From contig NZ_WPYP01000002.1 of assembly GCF_013030985.1 (NCBI RefSeq), positions 248,001 through 312,000 on the forward strand: a stretch of DNA of 64,000 nt. The letters run 5' to 3'. The stretch is from Ruegeria arenilitoris (GTDB lineage: Bacteria; Pseudomonadota; Alphaproteobacteria; Rhodobacterales; Rhodobacteraceae). Under the pieces are notes generated by a model, which was not told the DNA's origin, made no database searches, and was given only the letters and a program-made list of their open reading frames with translations. Made by a program: the position numbers and the translations under genes. Positions 52,395 through 61,516 of the stretch are shown piece after piece (the stretch's first letter is position 1; every line of letters starts with the position of its first letter).

Positions 52395-53300
52395 CTATTG
52401 CTCTTGCAGCTTGCGCGCCTCTGTCCCGGCCAGTTCGATCAGTTTCTGCACATAGGGTTTTTCAAGGTCCTCGGTCCGCACCGCCGCATACAGGCGGCGG
52501 GTGATCCCATCTTTGGTCAGTGGGCGGGTCACGTAGTCGGAATTGTACTTCACCTCACGCACTACCCAGTCGGGCAACACGGACACGCCCCGGTTCGAGG
52601 CGACCAGCAGCAGGATCACTGCGGTCAGTTCGACCTGCCGGATCGAAGCTGGTTCGACCCGCGCAGGGATCAGCAACTGGCTGAAGATGTCCAGACGGGT
52701 GCGTTCGACCGGGTAGGTAATCAGTGTCTGACCCCGGAAATCCTCGGCCTCAATGTATTCCTTCTGCGCCAAGGGGTGCGACGAGGCGGCGACAAATACC
52801 GCGTCGTAGTCGAACAATTCGATAAACTCGACGCCGGGCAGGTCCTCGGGGTCGGATGAGACGACCAGATCGACCTCTTCCTTTTGCAAGGCAGGCAAGG
52901 CGTCGAACGCCAGACCCGGACGGATATCCACATCGACATCGCCCCAGGATTTGCGGAACGATTCCAGCACCGGGAACAGCCATTCGAAACAGGCGTGGCA
53001 TTCGATGGCGATATGCATCCGCCCGGTCCGCCCGTCGCGCAAGGATGAAAACTCCTGCTGGGTTGCCTCGACCTGCGGCAGGATCTGTTCCGCCAGCCGC
53101 AACAGGCGCAACCCTGCAGCGGACAGTTTCATCGGCTTGGACCGGCGCAGGAACAGCTCGACCCCGGCCTGATCCTCCAACCCTTTGATCTGATGGCTTA
53201 AAGCCGATTGCGTGATGTTCAGCTGATCCGCCGCACGGGCCAGCCCTCCGCATTCATGAATGGCCTTGATCGTGCGCAGGTGCCGGAATTCGATGTGCAT
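52395..53300 (-). CDS. metR: LysR-type regulator, MetR-like
   Basis: A 301-residue LTTR. The N-terminal helix-turn-helix includes ECGGLARAADQLNITQSALSHQIKGLED and the F-L-R-R-S-K-P-M-K segment typical of MetR. It is divergent from metF with paired TGAG/CTCA sites between them, so it most likely activates methionine genes using homocysteine as co-inducer. The start is set to 53300 (MHIEFRHLRTI), not 53315. Confidence 0.88.
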   Translation of the reverse strand: MHIEFRHLRTIKAIHECGGLARAADQLNITQSALSHQIKGLEDQAGVELFLRRSKPMKLSAAGLRLLRLAEQILPQVEATQQEFSSLRDGRTGRMHIAIECHACFEWLFPVLESFRKSWGDVDVDIRPGLAFDALPALQKEEVDLVVSSDPEDLPGVEFIELFDYDAVFVAASSHPLAQKEYIEAEDFRGQTLITYPVERTRLDIFSQLLIPARVEPASIRQVELTAVILLLVASNRGVSVLPDWVVREVKYNSDYVTRPLTKDGITRRLYAAVRTEDLEKPYVQKLIELAGTEARKLQEQ

Positions 53301-53304
53301 TGTA

Positions 53305-53345
53305 ATGAGACTCATGTTGTTCTTGAGTAATATGAGTTTGTCTCA
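53305..53345 (+). promoter_or_regulatory. metR-metF intergenic operator sites
   Basis: Two inverted repeats: ATGAGACTCAT at 53305-53315 and TGAG-TTTGT-CTCA at 53333-53345. The second has the 4-5-4 layout of MetR sites (TGAA-N5-TTCA in enterics) with altered outer bases. Spacing of about 29 bp places both on nearly one face. Confidence 0.5.
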
Positions 53346-53394
53346 CAATGCAGGAACTGGCACAAGGGCCTCAGATTGGACCTGTGAGGCAGTG

Positions 53395-54261
53395 ATGACG
53401 ACACCTGAGATTTCATTCGAATTCTTCCCGCCGCAAACGCTGGAGGCGTCGTTCCGCCTTTGGGATACCGTTCAGACCCTGGCGCCGCTGGAGCCGCGCT
53501 TTGTATCGGTCACCTATGGCGCGGGAGGCACCACCCGAGAGCTGACGCGCGATGCGGTGGCGACGCTGCACAATTCATCCGGCCTGCCGGTTGCCGCACA
53601 TCTGACCTGTGTTGACGCTTCGCGTCAGGAAACGCTCGAGATCGCCGACACCTTCGCACGCGCCGGAGTTCAGGACATTGTCGCCTTGCGCGGCGATCCG
53701 CCCAAAGGTCAGGACCGGTTCGTGCCCCATCCCGACGGATTTGCCAATTCGGTCGAACTGATCGAAGCCTTGGCCGAGACCGAAATGTTCAGCATCCGCG
53801 TCGGCGCTTATCCCGACAAGCACCCCGAAGCACAGGATTTTCAAGCCGATGTTGACTGGCTCAAGGCCAAGCTGGACGCGGGTGCGGACGAGGCCCTGAC
53901 CCAGTTCTTCTTCGAAGCCGAGACGTTTTTCCGCTTTCGCGATGCCTGTGAAAAGGCTGGGATCGACAAGCCCATCGTGCCTGGCATCCTGCCGATCGAG
54001 AACTGGAAAGGCGCCCGCAATTTTGCCCGCCGCTGCGGGGCACATATCCCGGACTGGATCGAACACGCCTTTGAAAAGGCGATTCGCGATGATCGTGAGG
54101 ATCTGTTGGCCACCGCCCTGTGCACCGAGCTGTGTTCCGATCTGATCGATGGCGGCGTAGACAAGCTGCATTTCTACACTCTGAACCGCCCGGAACTGAC
54201 GCGTGACGTGTGCTTTGCACTGGGTATCACGCCCCGGGCCGAACTGCAGAACGTCGCCTAA
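53395..54261 (+). CDS. metF: 5,10-methylenetetrahydrofolate reductase
   Basis: A 288-residue flavoprotein that reduces methylene-THF to methyl-THF for methionine synthesis. Typical motifs: ISFEFFPPQ (catalytic Glu), VTYGAGGTTR, HLTCVDAS, DIVALRGDPP, ADEALTQFFFEAETFFRFRD, PGILPIENW. Start at 53395 (ATGACGACACC); the upstream reading lies in the operator. Divergent from metR. Confidence 0.96.
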   Translation: MTTPEISFEFFPPQTLEASFRLWDTVQTLAPLEPRFVSVTYGAGGTTRELTRDAVATLHNSSGLPVAAHLTCVDASRQETLEIADTFARAGVQDIVALRGDPPKGQDRFVPHPDGFANSVELIEALAETEMFSIRVGAYPDKHPEAQDFQADVDWLKAKLDAGADEALTQFFFEAETFFRFRDACEKAGIDKPIVPGILPIENWKGARNFARRCGAHIPDWIEHAFEKAIRDDREDLLATALCTELCSDLIDGGVDKLHFYTLNRPELTRDVCFALGITPRAELQNVA

Positions 54262-54282
54262 ACCTTCCTGTTGGTCACCTTC

Positions 54283-54317
54283 GCCCGGATCCTACTCAGG
54301 CTCCGGGCCTTTTTTTT
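54283..54317 (+). terminator. metF terminator
   Basis: GCCCGGA/TCCGGGC stem with a 12-base loop and nine consecutive T. Confidence 0.85.
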
Positions 54318-54478
54318 GGAGTTGCAGTACGTTTGGTAACCGCAGATCAGGTGTGAACAATATATTGCCCTTTGGTCAACTGTCCCCGCATTCGCAATAA
54401 AACTCCGATAAAATTTGACAAAACCAAGCGCCTCTTCAAACTGAGGCTGTAGTGAGTGTTTAAAGAGTTGTTGTAGGT

Positions 54479-55132
54479 ATGGAGCCTGTCGAAAAGATAA
54501 ATGCACGCGCTGATGCGCTGGCGGCTCTGGGTTTAGATCAGACAGCAGGATCCGACGATATTCGGGATGCCTGGCGTCACATCGCATTTCGCGCTCATCC
54601 AGATCACAGAAACGGCGACTGCACTCATTTTGCGCGCGCCAAAGAAGCATATGACTTCTTGCGCCGCGAAGGACTGACCACCAAAGGGAAAACTACCGGA
54701 GCGCCCCGGCGCCCGAAGCTGCGCAAGCGCGTGATCGAACTGGAAAGCACCGATATCGACGCCTGCCGCAGTTTGCTGAATAATGCTCTGTCGCACAGCC
54801 CGGACAGCAACGGACCAAACCCGGACCCTCAGGGCACTACCGATGCGGACCATGTCCCCGACGCAGTCGGGTTCTATGGCCGCCATCTGACCTATTTTGT
54901 CCCGACGCCGGTGCAGGAAGGGGCGAACCGGGTGGCGCTGCCAACCTCGTTCCTGGCTTCGGCCCGGCGAATGGAAACCGAGGTGCTGAGCTTTCAGTCC
55001 AACGACACCGGCGCGGGTGAGGTTGTGGTTCCGGAAACGATCACCGCCCGCAAATTCCCCGGTGCAAAGAGCGTCCGCATTAAGTTCGACGCGGATCAGC
55101 AGATGCGCGACGATTTCTGGCTGGCGGGCTGA
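54479..55132 (+). CDS. J-domain-like protein
   Basis: A 217-residue protein with a divergent DnaJ domain at residues about 15-65: LDQTAGSDDIRDAWRHIAFRAHPDHRNG includes the HPD motif needed to stimulate DnaK. The rest lacks Gly/Phe and zinc-finger regions; a linker rich in Asp/Pro/Asn leads to a beta-rich C-terminal domain of about 85 residues that I do not recognise. A specialised co-chaperone is likely. Upstream TTGACA (54415) is a plausible -35 with a weak -10. Confidence 0.78.
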   Translation: MEPVEKINARADALAALGLDQTAGSDDIRDAWRHIAFRAHPDHRNGDCTHFARAKEAYDFLRREGLTTKGKTTGAPRRPKLRKRVIELESTDIDACRSLLNNALSHSPDSNGPNPDPQGTTDADHVPDAVGFYGRHLTYFVPTPVQEGANRVALPTSFLASARRMETEVLSFQSNDTGAGEVVVPETITARKFPGAKSVRIKFDADQQMRDDFWLAG

Positions 55133-55137
55133 CAGCA

Positions 55138-55170
55138 ACAAAACCCGGCCTGGTGACAGCCGGGTTTGTT
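55138..55170 (+). terminator. Bidirectional terminator
   Basis: AACAAAACCCGGC pairing with GCCGGGTTTGTT, between the converging J-domain and YHS genes. Confidence 0.75.
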
Positions 55171-55186
55171 CTTCGTGAGTGGTGGT

Positions 55187-55705
55187 TTAGTTCGCAACCG
55201 GGCCTTCCGAGGTGAATTTGGGGATCACGCTGGTCGATGCGTCATCAGCCTCGATTCCCGGCCAGTTACCTTCGGCCAGATTGATGTTTCCCGGGATATC
55301 CTCTTCAAAGAAGCCAACAACAACATCTGTGATGTTCAGATACAGTTTGTCATCGACGATCCGCCACAGGTTCGGGTTCGCCGGGACCTTGCCGCCCCGC
55401 GACACACCATAGGCGCAATGCCCGTCATAGGCAGGTGCGTAGTAAGCCGGGTTTTCAAGGAACTTGTCACGGTTCTCTTCGGTCGAGAATGCCCAGGTCG
55501 CACCGTTATATTCTGCTGTGATATCCGCATGACCCCGCACCGCCTCGGGCTGGGATTGGCCAACCGGCGCCTGATCAAGGCCACGATAGGCAACAACGTC
55601 ATAACCCGACACGGCAAACCCGGTGCCGTCCACGTATTGATCCCCGGCAAAAGCCGGAACGGCAAGGGTCAGAGCAGTCGCAATAGTCAGGGCAAAGCGT
55701 TTCAT
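55187..55705 (-). CDS. Exported YHS domain protein
   Basis: A 172-residue protein with a Sec signal peptide (MKRFALTIATALTLAVPAFA) and a YHS-type domain: the VSGYDVVAYR start, YNGATWAFSTEENRDKFLENPAYYAPAYDGHCAYGVSRGG. Typical YHS domains bind metal or heme; the single Cys in HCAYG and neighbouring His may be ligands. Common in Roseobacters, function not defined. Start fixed by the signal peptide; the ORF reading from 55954 is not credible. Confidence 0.9.
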   Translation of the reverse strand: MKRFALTIATALTLAVPAFAGDQYVDGTGFAVSGYDVVAYRGLDQAPVGQSQPEAVRGHADITAEYNGATWAFSTEENRDKFLENPAYYAPAYDGHCAYGVSRGGKVPANPNLWRIVDDKLYLNITDVVVGFFEEDIPGNINLAEGNWPGIEADDASTSVIPKFTSEGPVAN

Positions 55706-55935
55706 ATGGTCAATCCTTTTGTCCTTTGAGTTTGGCGTTGCTGAGAGGATAGGTGTTTTCGCCCTGATGGGCAGTCCCGCTCGCGCCGCTGTGAGGTCGG
55801 ATGAAGAAACGTGAAAGGTTCGACCCCGTTTGTTACAAAACCTCTTTGACATCCGGGGTTGGACTCGGGGCTTTGCAACATTAGCTGTTGTGACGGACGG
55901 ACAATTCACCCGAATTTTGCTGAGAAAGACAACAG

Positions 55936-56814
55936 ATGACCGAGCAATCCCCATACACGCCCCCCAAAGTCTGGACCTGGGACAGCGAAAGCGGCGGCCA
56001 GTTTGCCAATATCAACCGCCCCATCGCCGGCGCCACCCATGACAAGGACCTGCCCGTCGGGCGCCACCCGCTGCAACTGTATTCGCTGGCGACCCCCAAC
56101 GGTGTCAAAGTGACTGTCATGCTGGAAGAACTGCTGGCACTGGGTCATGAAGGCGCCGAATACAATGCCTGGCTGATCAATATCGGCGAGGGCGACCAGT
56201 TCGGCTCGGGCTTTGTCGAGGCGAATCCGAACTCGAAAATCCCCGCGCTGTGGGATCGCTCGGGTGACGCGCCTGTGCGCGTGTTCGAAAGTGCCTCAAT
56301 CCTGTTTCATCTGGCCGAGAGGTTCGACGCGTTCCTGCCCAAATCCGGCCCCGAGCGGACCGAGGTCATGAACTGGGTCTTCTGGCAGATGGGCAGCGCG
56401 CCGTATCTGGGTGGCGGTTTTGGGCATTTCTACGCTTACGCGCCCGAGAAATGGGAATACCCGATCAACCGTTTCGCCATGGAGGCCAAGCGTCAGCTGG
56501 ACGTGCTGGACCGTCAACTGGCCGAGAACACCTATATCGCGGGCGACGACTATACCATCGCCGACATGGCGATCTGGCCCTGGTACGGCCAACTGGTTCT
56601 GGGCCGTCTGTATAGCGCGGCCGAGTTCCTGGATGTGGAGTCCTATAAAAACGTGATGCGTTGGGCCAAGGCCATCGATGCGCGGCCTGCTGTTCAGCGG
56701 GGCCGTATGGTCAACCGCGCATTCGGCGAGCCGCACACCCAACTGCACGAGCGCCACGACGCCAACGACTTTGAAACCCGCACGCAGGACAAACTGGAAG
56801 CTGCAGCGGAATAA
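55936..56814 (+). CDS. yghU: Glutathione-dependent disulfide-bond oxidoreductase (YghU-like GST)
   Basis: A 292-residue Nu-class glutathione transferase. Typical N-terminus YTPPKVWTWDSESGGQFANINRPIAGATHDKDLPVG, the thioredoxin-like domain with VKVTVMLEELLALGHEG, and NSKIPALWDRSG; helical C-terminal domain to residue about 270. YghU proteins reduce disulfides and peroxides with two glutathiones. Confidence 0.95.
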   Translation: MTEQSPYTPPKVWTWDSESGGQFANINRPIAGATHDKDLPVGRHPLQLYSLATPNGVKVTVMLEELLALGHEGAEYNAWLINIGEGDQFGSGFVEANPNSKIPALWDRSGDAPVRVFESASILFHLAERFDAFLPKSGPERTEVMNWVFWQMGSAPYLGGGFGHFYAYAPEKWEYPINRFAMEAKRQLDVLDRQLAENTYIAGDDYTIADMAIWPWYGQLVLGRLYSAAEFLDVESYKNVMRWAKAIDARPAVQRGRMVNRAFGEPHTQLHERHDANDFETRTQDKLEAAAE

Positions 56815-56824
56815 CAACGCACGG

Positions 56825-56849
56825 CCCCGCGACCTGACCGGTTGCGGGG
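56825..56849. terminator. Convergent hairpin between yghU and sseB
   Basis: CCCCGCGACC pairs with GGTTGCGGGG around a five-base loop. Poor T run on either side, so it may act as a weak bidirectional terminator. Confidence 0.45.
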
Positions 56850-56854
56850 TCTGC

Positions 56855-57643
56855 TTATTTCAGAACCGGCGGCTTGTCCGGATCACTACCCGGTGTGATG
56901 TGCTGAACGACCCTTTGTTCAGGCTGAGGTAGATCGAATTTCAGGCCGACACGCGCCAACGCGGCGGCGGCTGCGTCATGCCGGCTGAAAAACCCGACAT
57001 CCATCGCCCCGGCCTCGATACCGGAAAAGGTCAGCGCCTCGGAAGCCGCTTTGGCCAGTGCAGGCTCAGCCCCCTCAACCGCGCCGACAAAGCCCAGCAG
57101 ATGCCCCGCGCCTCCGTCCTCTGATTTGGTTCCGACCAGAAACGCGGCCTCGGCCAAGCCAACAGCTGTGGCCAGCTTTGTGTCCAGCGCCTTCAGAAGA
57201 TCATCCGGCAGACCAACCGGGGGAAGAAACTCAGCCAGCCGCTGTTGCACCTCTTCTGGTGCGTGTTCCAGGGTGGTGGCCAGCCAGCCCAGCGCTTCGG
57301 CCGGGATCAGCATCGAGGACGGCGCGACCTCAAGGTTCAGCCCCAGACCCATCCCCTGCCCTGCCAGCATACCGGACAGAACCCGCCCGGACAAAGCCAC
57401 ATAGGGTACGGGGCGTTCTGCAAACCGGGCCAGCCGGTCCTCGCGGTCGAAGGCCAGAACGAACCGGCCATCGGCCACGTCGAACAGCTCAGGAGTTATA
57501 TTCTCGTCTTCCGCCTCTTCGGCCAGCAGCAGAAACAACTCGCTGTCGGCGAGCCGTTCAAAGAACCGTAGCCGCGCCGCATCGTCCTGCGGGCTGGCCT
57601 CCATCGCGGCATGGGCGGCATCAAGAGCAGTTGCGTCAGTCAT
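56855..57643 (-). CDS. SseB family protein
   Basis: A 262-residue soluble protein with the SseB N-terminal layout (ALDAAHAAMEASPQDDAARLRFFERLADSELFLLL) and the central GRFVLAFDREDRLARFA and MGLGLNLEVAPSSMLIPAEALGWL. Family function unclear; some members link to secretion or enhanced serine sensitivity. Overlaps the upstream glycosylase gene by eight bases. Confidence 0.88.
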   Translation of the reverse strand: MTDATALDAAHAAMEASPQDDAARLRFFERLADSELFLLLAEEAEDENITPELFDVADGRFVLAFDREDRLARFAERPVPYVALSGRVLSGMLAGQGMGLGLNLEVAPSSMLIPAEALGWLATTLEHAPEEVQQRLAEFLPPVGLPDDLLKALDTKLATAVGLAEAAFLVGTKSEDGGAGHLLGFVGAVEGAEPALAKAASEALTFSGIEAGAMDVGFFSRHDAAAAALARVGLKFDLPQPEQRVVQHITPGSDPDKPPVLK

Positions 57644-58223
57644 TCAGAACCTCTTGCACCCGCGCGCGCAGAACCGGCAGCAGCTCAGCTTCGAACCACG
57701 GGTTTTTCTTCAACCATGCCGTATTGCGCCAGGACGGATGAGGCAAGGGAAAGACCTGCGGCGCATGGTCTTGCCAGCCCCGCACTGTATCCGTGACCGC
57801 ACCGCGCGCACCAAGGTGATACTTGTGCGCATGCCCGCCGACCAGAACGGTCAGCGGCACCTGCCCCAGTTCGTCCATCACCTTGTTGTGCCATGTCTGC
57901 CCGCAGACCGGCGGAGGCGGCAGGTCGGCCTTGCGTTCGCTGTACCCCGGAAAACAAAACGCCATCGGCACAATCGACACACGCGCGCGGTCATAGAACA
58001 CGGTTTCATCAATCCCCAGCCAGTCGCGCAAACGGTCACCGGACGGGTCAGTGAAGGGACGGCCCGAGGCATGAACCCGCGCACCCGGCGCCTGCCCTGC
58101 AATCAGCAGTGGTGTTCCCTGCCGGAACCAGACCACCGGGCGCGGCTCATGCGCCGTATGCGTGGCCCGAAATCTGTCCGCGCAAATGCGGCAGGCTTCA
58201 ATCTCTTTCTGCAGCGAATTCAT
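57636..58223 (-). CDS. Uracil-DNA glycosylase family protein
   Basis: A 195-residue protein of the UDG superfamily. Motif A is LLIAGQAPGARVHASGRPFTDPSGDRLRDWLG, motif B is PLPHPSWRN. An N-terminal CRICADRF pair of cysteines remains, but the four-cysteine iron-sulfur set of families 4 and 5 is not obvious. It may be a family-4-like enzyme without the cluster; the substrate is not certain. Confidence 0.86.
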   Translation of the reverse strand: MNSLQKEIEACRICADRFRATHTAHEPRPVVWFRQGTPLLIAGQAPGARVHASGRPFTDPSGDRLRDWLGIDETVFYDRARVSIVPMAFCFPGYSERKADLPPPPVCGQTWHNKVMDELGQVPLTVLVGGHAHKYHLGARGAVTDTVRGWQDHAPQVFPLPHPSWRNTAWLKKNPWFEAELLPVLRARVQEVLND

Positions 58224-58341
58224 CAGATCGCAAGATTTCCTGCATCAAACTGGTTGACGGTCGAAGTGAAAGATAGTCAACGCGTTGCCGCAGTCCAACC
58301 GATGCATTAGTCACAGTGCCGAATGGTCGCTTTCACGCGCA

Positions 58342-58371
58342 TTGATCATTTGTTTCATAATTCGACATAAT
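58342..58371 (+). promoter_or_regulatory. Candidate promoter of the capsule operon
   Basis: TTGATC (58342-58347), 18-base spacer, CATAAT (58366-58371), in an AT-rich stretch 80 bases upstream of kpsT. Matches sigma-70 spacing. Confidence 0.55.
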
Positions 58372-58451
58372 GTAGCCAACATGGATCGGTAAGTTTTCCG
58401 TTCCTTCACCGGCCCGGTCGGTGCAACAAACGCAAGAGCAGCAGGCCTTGA

Positions 58452-59111
58452 ATGCTTGAGTTCGAGAATGTCAGCAAGTCCTTCTGGACCGGGACCCGCC
58501 GCAAGGTGATCCTGGACCGGGTCTCGTTCCGGATCGAACTTGGCCGGTCGATCGGCATTCTGGCCCCCAATGGCACCGGCAAGACGACCCTGATCAACAT
58601 GATGGCCGGGCTGGAAAAACCCGACGAAGGTGTGATCCGCAAATCCTGCCGGGTCTCGTTCCCGATGGGCTTTGCAGGCGGCGTGGCAAAGAAGCTTTCC
58701 GCGCTGGAAAACGCCCGCTACATCGCGAAAATCTATGGCATGGACCCCGACTATATCGAGGCGTATTGCAAATGGCTGTGTGGTCTGGGTGAGTATTTCG
58801 ACCAACCGCTTGGAACCTATTCATCCGGTATGCGGGCACGCTTTACCTTTGCCCTGATGTTGGCGCTGGATTTCGACATGTACCTGATTGACGAAGGGAT
58901 GCCGGCGACAACGGATGTCGAGTTCAACAGGAAGGCAGGCGACATCCTGAAAGAACGGTTGCGCACCACGACCCTGGTCATCGTATCGCACAGCCCCACC
59001 GTTCTTGAGAAATTTGCACAGCAGGCCGCCGTTCTTATGGACGGTCAGATTTACATGTTCGACACCTTGGAAGAGGCACGACAGCTATATGACTACCAAA
59101 CCCAAGGCTAA
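58452..59111 (+). CDS. kpsT: Capsule polysaccharide exporter ATPase (KpsT-like)
   Basis: A 219-residue ABC ATPase of the KpsT/TagH group, which couples ATP to polysaccharide export across the inner membrane. Walker A is APNGTGKTT (Ala in place of the usual first Gly, residue 38), signature is YSSGMRAR (the SSGM form of this family), Walker B is MYLIDEG. No permease (kpsM) gene is adjacent. Overlaps the next gene by 23 bases. Confidence 0.9.
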   Translation: MLEFENVSKSFWTGTRRKVILDRVSFRIELGRSIGILAPNGTGKTTLINMMAGLEKPDEGVIRKSCRVSFPMGFAGGVAKKLSALENARYIAKIYGMDPDYIEAYCKWLCGLGEYFDQPLGTYSSGMRARFTFALMLALDFDMYLIDEGMPATTDVEFNRKAGDILKERLRTTTLVIVSHSPTVLEKFAQQAAVLMDGQIYMFDTLEEARQLYDYQTQG

Positions 59112-60663
59112 GAAATATCGCTGGCGACGTAATCGTCAGAGCGCTGACTCGGCAGACGCACGGGCCGATGCCATTTCGCGCATCAGAAAGGCAACGCAAC
59201 CGTCCGAGGCCGCAAATGACGCGCAGCCCGCGACTGATATCGATGCGATCAAACGTGAAGGGCTGACCGGGCGGCAACTGCGCATGGCGCGGCGCCTGGC
59301 GCAGAAGAACGGCCTAGCTGCGACATCTGATTACGACGCGGTGCGGTTGTTGCGTCAAAAGGGCATTGATCCCTTTGAGCGAGCCAATCTACTGGATCTG
59401 GCGGCCGAAAAGAAAGACGCGGAAGACAAGGCCAAAGACAAAATCACCATCCAACTGCCGCAGACGGTCAAGGAAACGCCCCAAACTCTGCCCGGCCCCG
59501 AGTTGAGCCCAGCGGAGCGGCGCAACCTGGAAATCGGTGAAATCCAAAAGAACATCGCGCGCCGTCGCAGACGCAAATTGTTCGCGCTGTTCGCGCGGCT
59601 GGCTGTGTTTGTTCTGCTTCCGACCGTGATCGTCGGCATATATTTCTATCGGGTTGCGACACCGATGTACGCAAGCGACTCGGCCTTTTCGATCCTGCAG
59701 GCTGATGGGGGTGGCGCGTCCTTTGGCGGGTTCCTGGCAGGCACTCAATACGCCACCGCGCAGGATTCTGTCGCCACGCAGGAATTTCTGGAATCAAAAC
59801 CCGCGCTGGTTCGGCTTGAGAACGACACCAACTTTTCGGAAATCTTCAAGCAGGAGTGGATAGACCCGATCCAGCGCCTGCCTCAGGACGCGACCCTTGA
59901 GGATACCTATAAACTGTACAAGCGGATGATCACCATCGGGTATGACCCAAGTGACGGCATCATCCGCATGGAGGTAGCGGCGCCGAGTCCCGAAATATCG
60001 GTCGAGCTGTCCACTCTGCTGCTGTCCTACGCCGAGGAAAAAATCAACAGTTTGACGGAACTGAAGCGCGAAGACCAGATGCGCGATGCCCGGGCCGGTT
60101 TTGAACTGGCACAGGAAGAACGCAGGAAAGCGCAGGAAGAGTTGATCGAGCTGCAGCTGCAGGGGGCCGTGCTTGACCCGGAAAACGTCCTCGCCGGTCT
60201 GCGGGCACGGATCAATGCTATCGAAATCGAGTTGCAGGAAAAAGAACTGCAACTGGCGGCCCTTCTGGATAACCTGCGCCCGAACCAGGCCAAGGTGGAC
60301 GGTGTCCGCGCAGACATCAAACGGCTCGAGGTCGTGTTGGCGGATCTGAACGAAGAAATGCTGGACGTCTCGGCGGGTGAAAACTCTCTGGCACGGCTGA
60401 GCGTGCGGATTCAGATGGCGCAGGCCGACCTGGTGGCGCGCGATATGATGCTGCAGACCGCGATGGAACAGATGGAAACCACCCGGACCGAAGCCAACCG
60501 CAAAGTGCGTTACCTGTCTGTCTCGGTAAACCCGGTCGCCAGCGAAGAACCCAGCTATCCGCGCAAGTTCGAAAATACGATTTTGGCTTTCCTGTTGTTT
60601 GCTGGTATCTACCTGATGATCTCGCTTACCGCGTCGGTCCTTCGTGAACAGGTATCCTCGTAA
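59089..60663 (+). CDS. Capsule export inner-membrane protein (KpsE/RkpR-like)
   Basis: A 524-residue polysaccharide co-polymerase-type protein. An N-terminal basic cytoplasmic region of about 155 residues, one transmembrane helix (LFALFARLAVFVLLPTVIVGIYFY, about 160-185), a long coiled-coil periplasmic domain (about 320-460), and a second helix near the C-terminus (FENTILAFLLFAGIYLMISLTASVL). The N-terminal region is longer than in E. coli KpsE (382 residues). The start at 59089 lies inside kpsT; the reading from 59005 would overlap it by over 100 bases. Confidence 0.88.
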   Translation: MTTKPKAKKYRWRRNRQSADSADARADAISRIRKATQPSEAANDAQPATDIDAIKREGLTGRQLRMARRLAQKNGLAATSDYDAVRLLRQKGIDPFERANLLDLAAEKKDAEDKAKDKITIQLPQTVKETPQTLPGPELSPAERRNLEIGEIQKNIARRRRRKLFALFARLAVFVLLPTVIVGIYFYRVATPMYASDSAFSILQADGGGASFGGFLAGTQYATAQDSVATQEFLESKPALVRLENDTNFSEIFKQEWIDPIQRLPQDATLEDTYKLYKRMITIGYDPSDGIIRMEVAAPSPEISVELSTLLLSYAEEKINSLTELKREDQMRDARAGFELAQEERRKAQEELIELQLQGAVLDPENVLAGLRARINAIEIELQEKELQLAALLDNLRPNQAKVDGVRADIKRLEVVLADLNEEMLDVSAGENSLARLSVRIQMAQADLVARDMMLQTAMEQMETTRTEANRKVRYLSVSVNPVASEEPSYPRKFENTILAFLLFAGIYLMISLTASVLREQVSS

Positions 60664-60668
60664 GACAC

Positions 60669-61502
60669 ATGAAACATGTAAAAATCTCCGACCTCACGGT
60701 CGGCAATGATCTACCTCTGACGATCATTGCCGGCCCCTGCCAGCTTGAAACCGCCGATCACGCCCAAATGATCGCGGGTAAAATGAAAGAGGCCTGCGAT
60801 GCTGCCGGTGCGCAGTATGTCTTCAAGGCCTCGTACGACAAAGCCAACCGGACGTCGCTGTCCGGCGCCCGCGGCATGGGAATTGATGCCGGGCTGAAAG
60901 TTCTGGACGATATCCGCAAGACGATGGGCATTCCGGTTCTGACTGACGTTCACACCGAGGCCCAGTGTGCCGTTGTCGCCGACGCGGTTGATGTACTGCA
61001 GATCCCGGCTTTCCTGTGCCGCCAGACCGATATGTTGCTGGCTGCTGGTAACACCGGCGCTGTGATCAACGTCAAGAAGGGTCAGTTTCTTGCCCCTTGG
61101 GAAATGCCCAATATCGTAGCCAAGATTGAAAGCACCGGGAACACGAACATCCTGCTGACGGAACGCGGTTCGTCATTTGGGTACAACACGCTGGTTGCCG
61201 ACATGCGGTCGCTGCCGCAAATGGCCCAGACTGGCTACCCAGTGGTGATGGACGCCACCCATTCGGTGCAGCAACCCGGTGGACAGGGCGGTTCGTCTGG
61301 CGGTCAAAGAGAGTTCGCCCCGGTCATGGCACGGGCCGCGGTGGCCGTTGGTACTGGCGCTGTGTTCATGGAAACGCATCAGGATCCGGATAACGCACCC
61401 TGCGATGGTCCGAACATGATCTATCTGGATCAAATGCCTCAGTTGATTGACACATTGATGCGCTTTGATGCATTGGCCAAAGCCAACCCGATTCAGATTT
61501 AA
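60669..61502 (+). CDS. kdsA: 3-deoxy-8-phosphooctulonate synthase
   Basis: A 277-residue aldolase-fold enzyme that joins PEP and arabinose-5-phosphate to Kdo-8-phosphate. Motifs: IAGPCQLE (Cys typical of the metal-dependent class), YVFKASYDKANRTS, VLTDVHTEAQ, and DATHSVQQPGGQGGSSGG. Kdo is needed for lipid A core or for a Kdo-containing capsule. Five bases downstream of kpsE. Confidence 0.96.
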   Translation: MKHVKISDLTVGNDLPLTIIAGPCQLETADHAQMIAGKMKEACDAAGAQYVFKASYDKANRTSLSGARGMGIDAGLKVLDDIRKTMGIPVLTDVHTEAQCAVVADAVDVLQIPAFLCRQTDMLLAAGNTGAVINVKKGQFLAPWEMPNIVAKIESTGNTNILLTERGSSFGYNTLVADMRSLPQMAQTGYPVVMDATHSVQQPGGQGGSSGGQREFAPVMARAAVAVGTGAVFMETHQDPDNAPCDGPNMIYLDQMPQLIDTLMRFDALAKANPIQI

Positions 61503-61516
61503 TCAAGAGCGATAAT

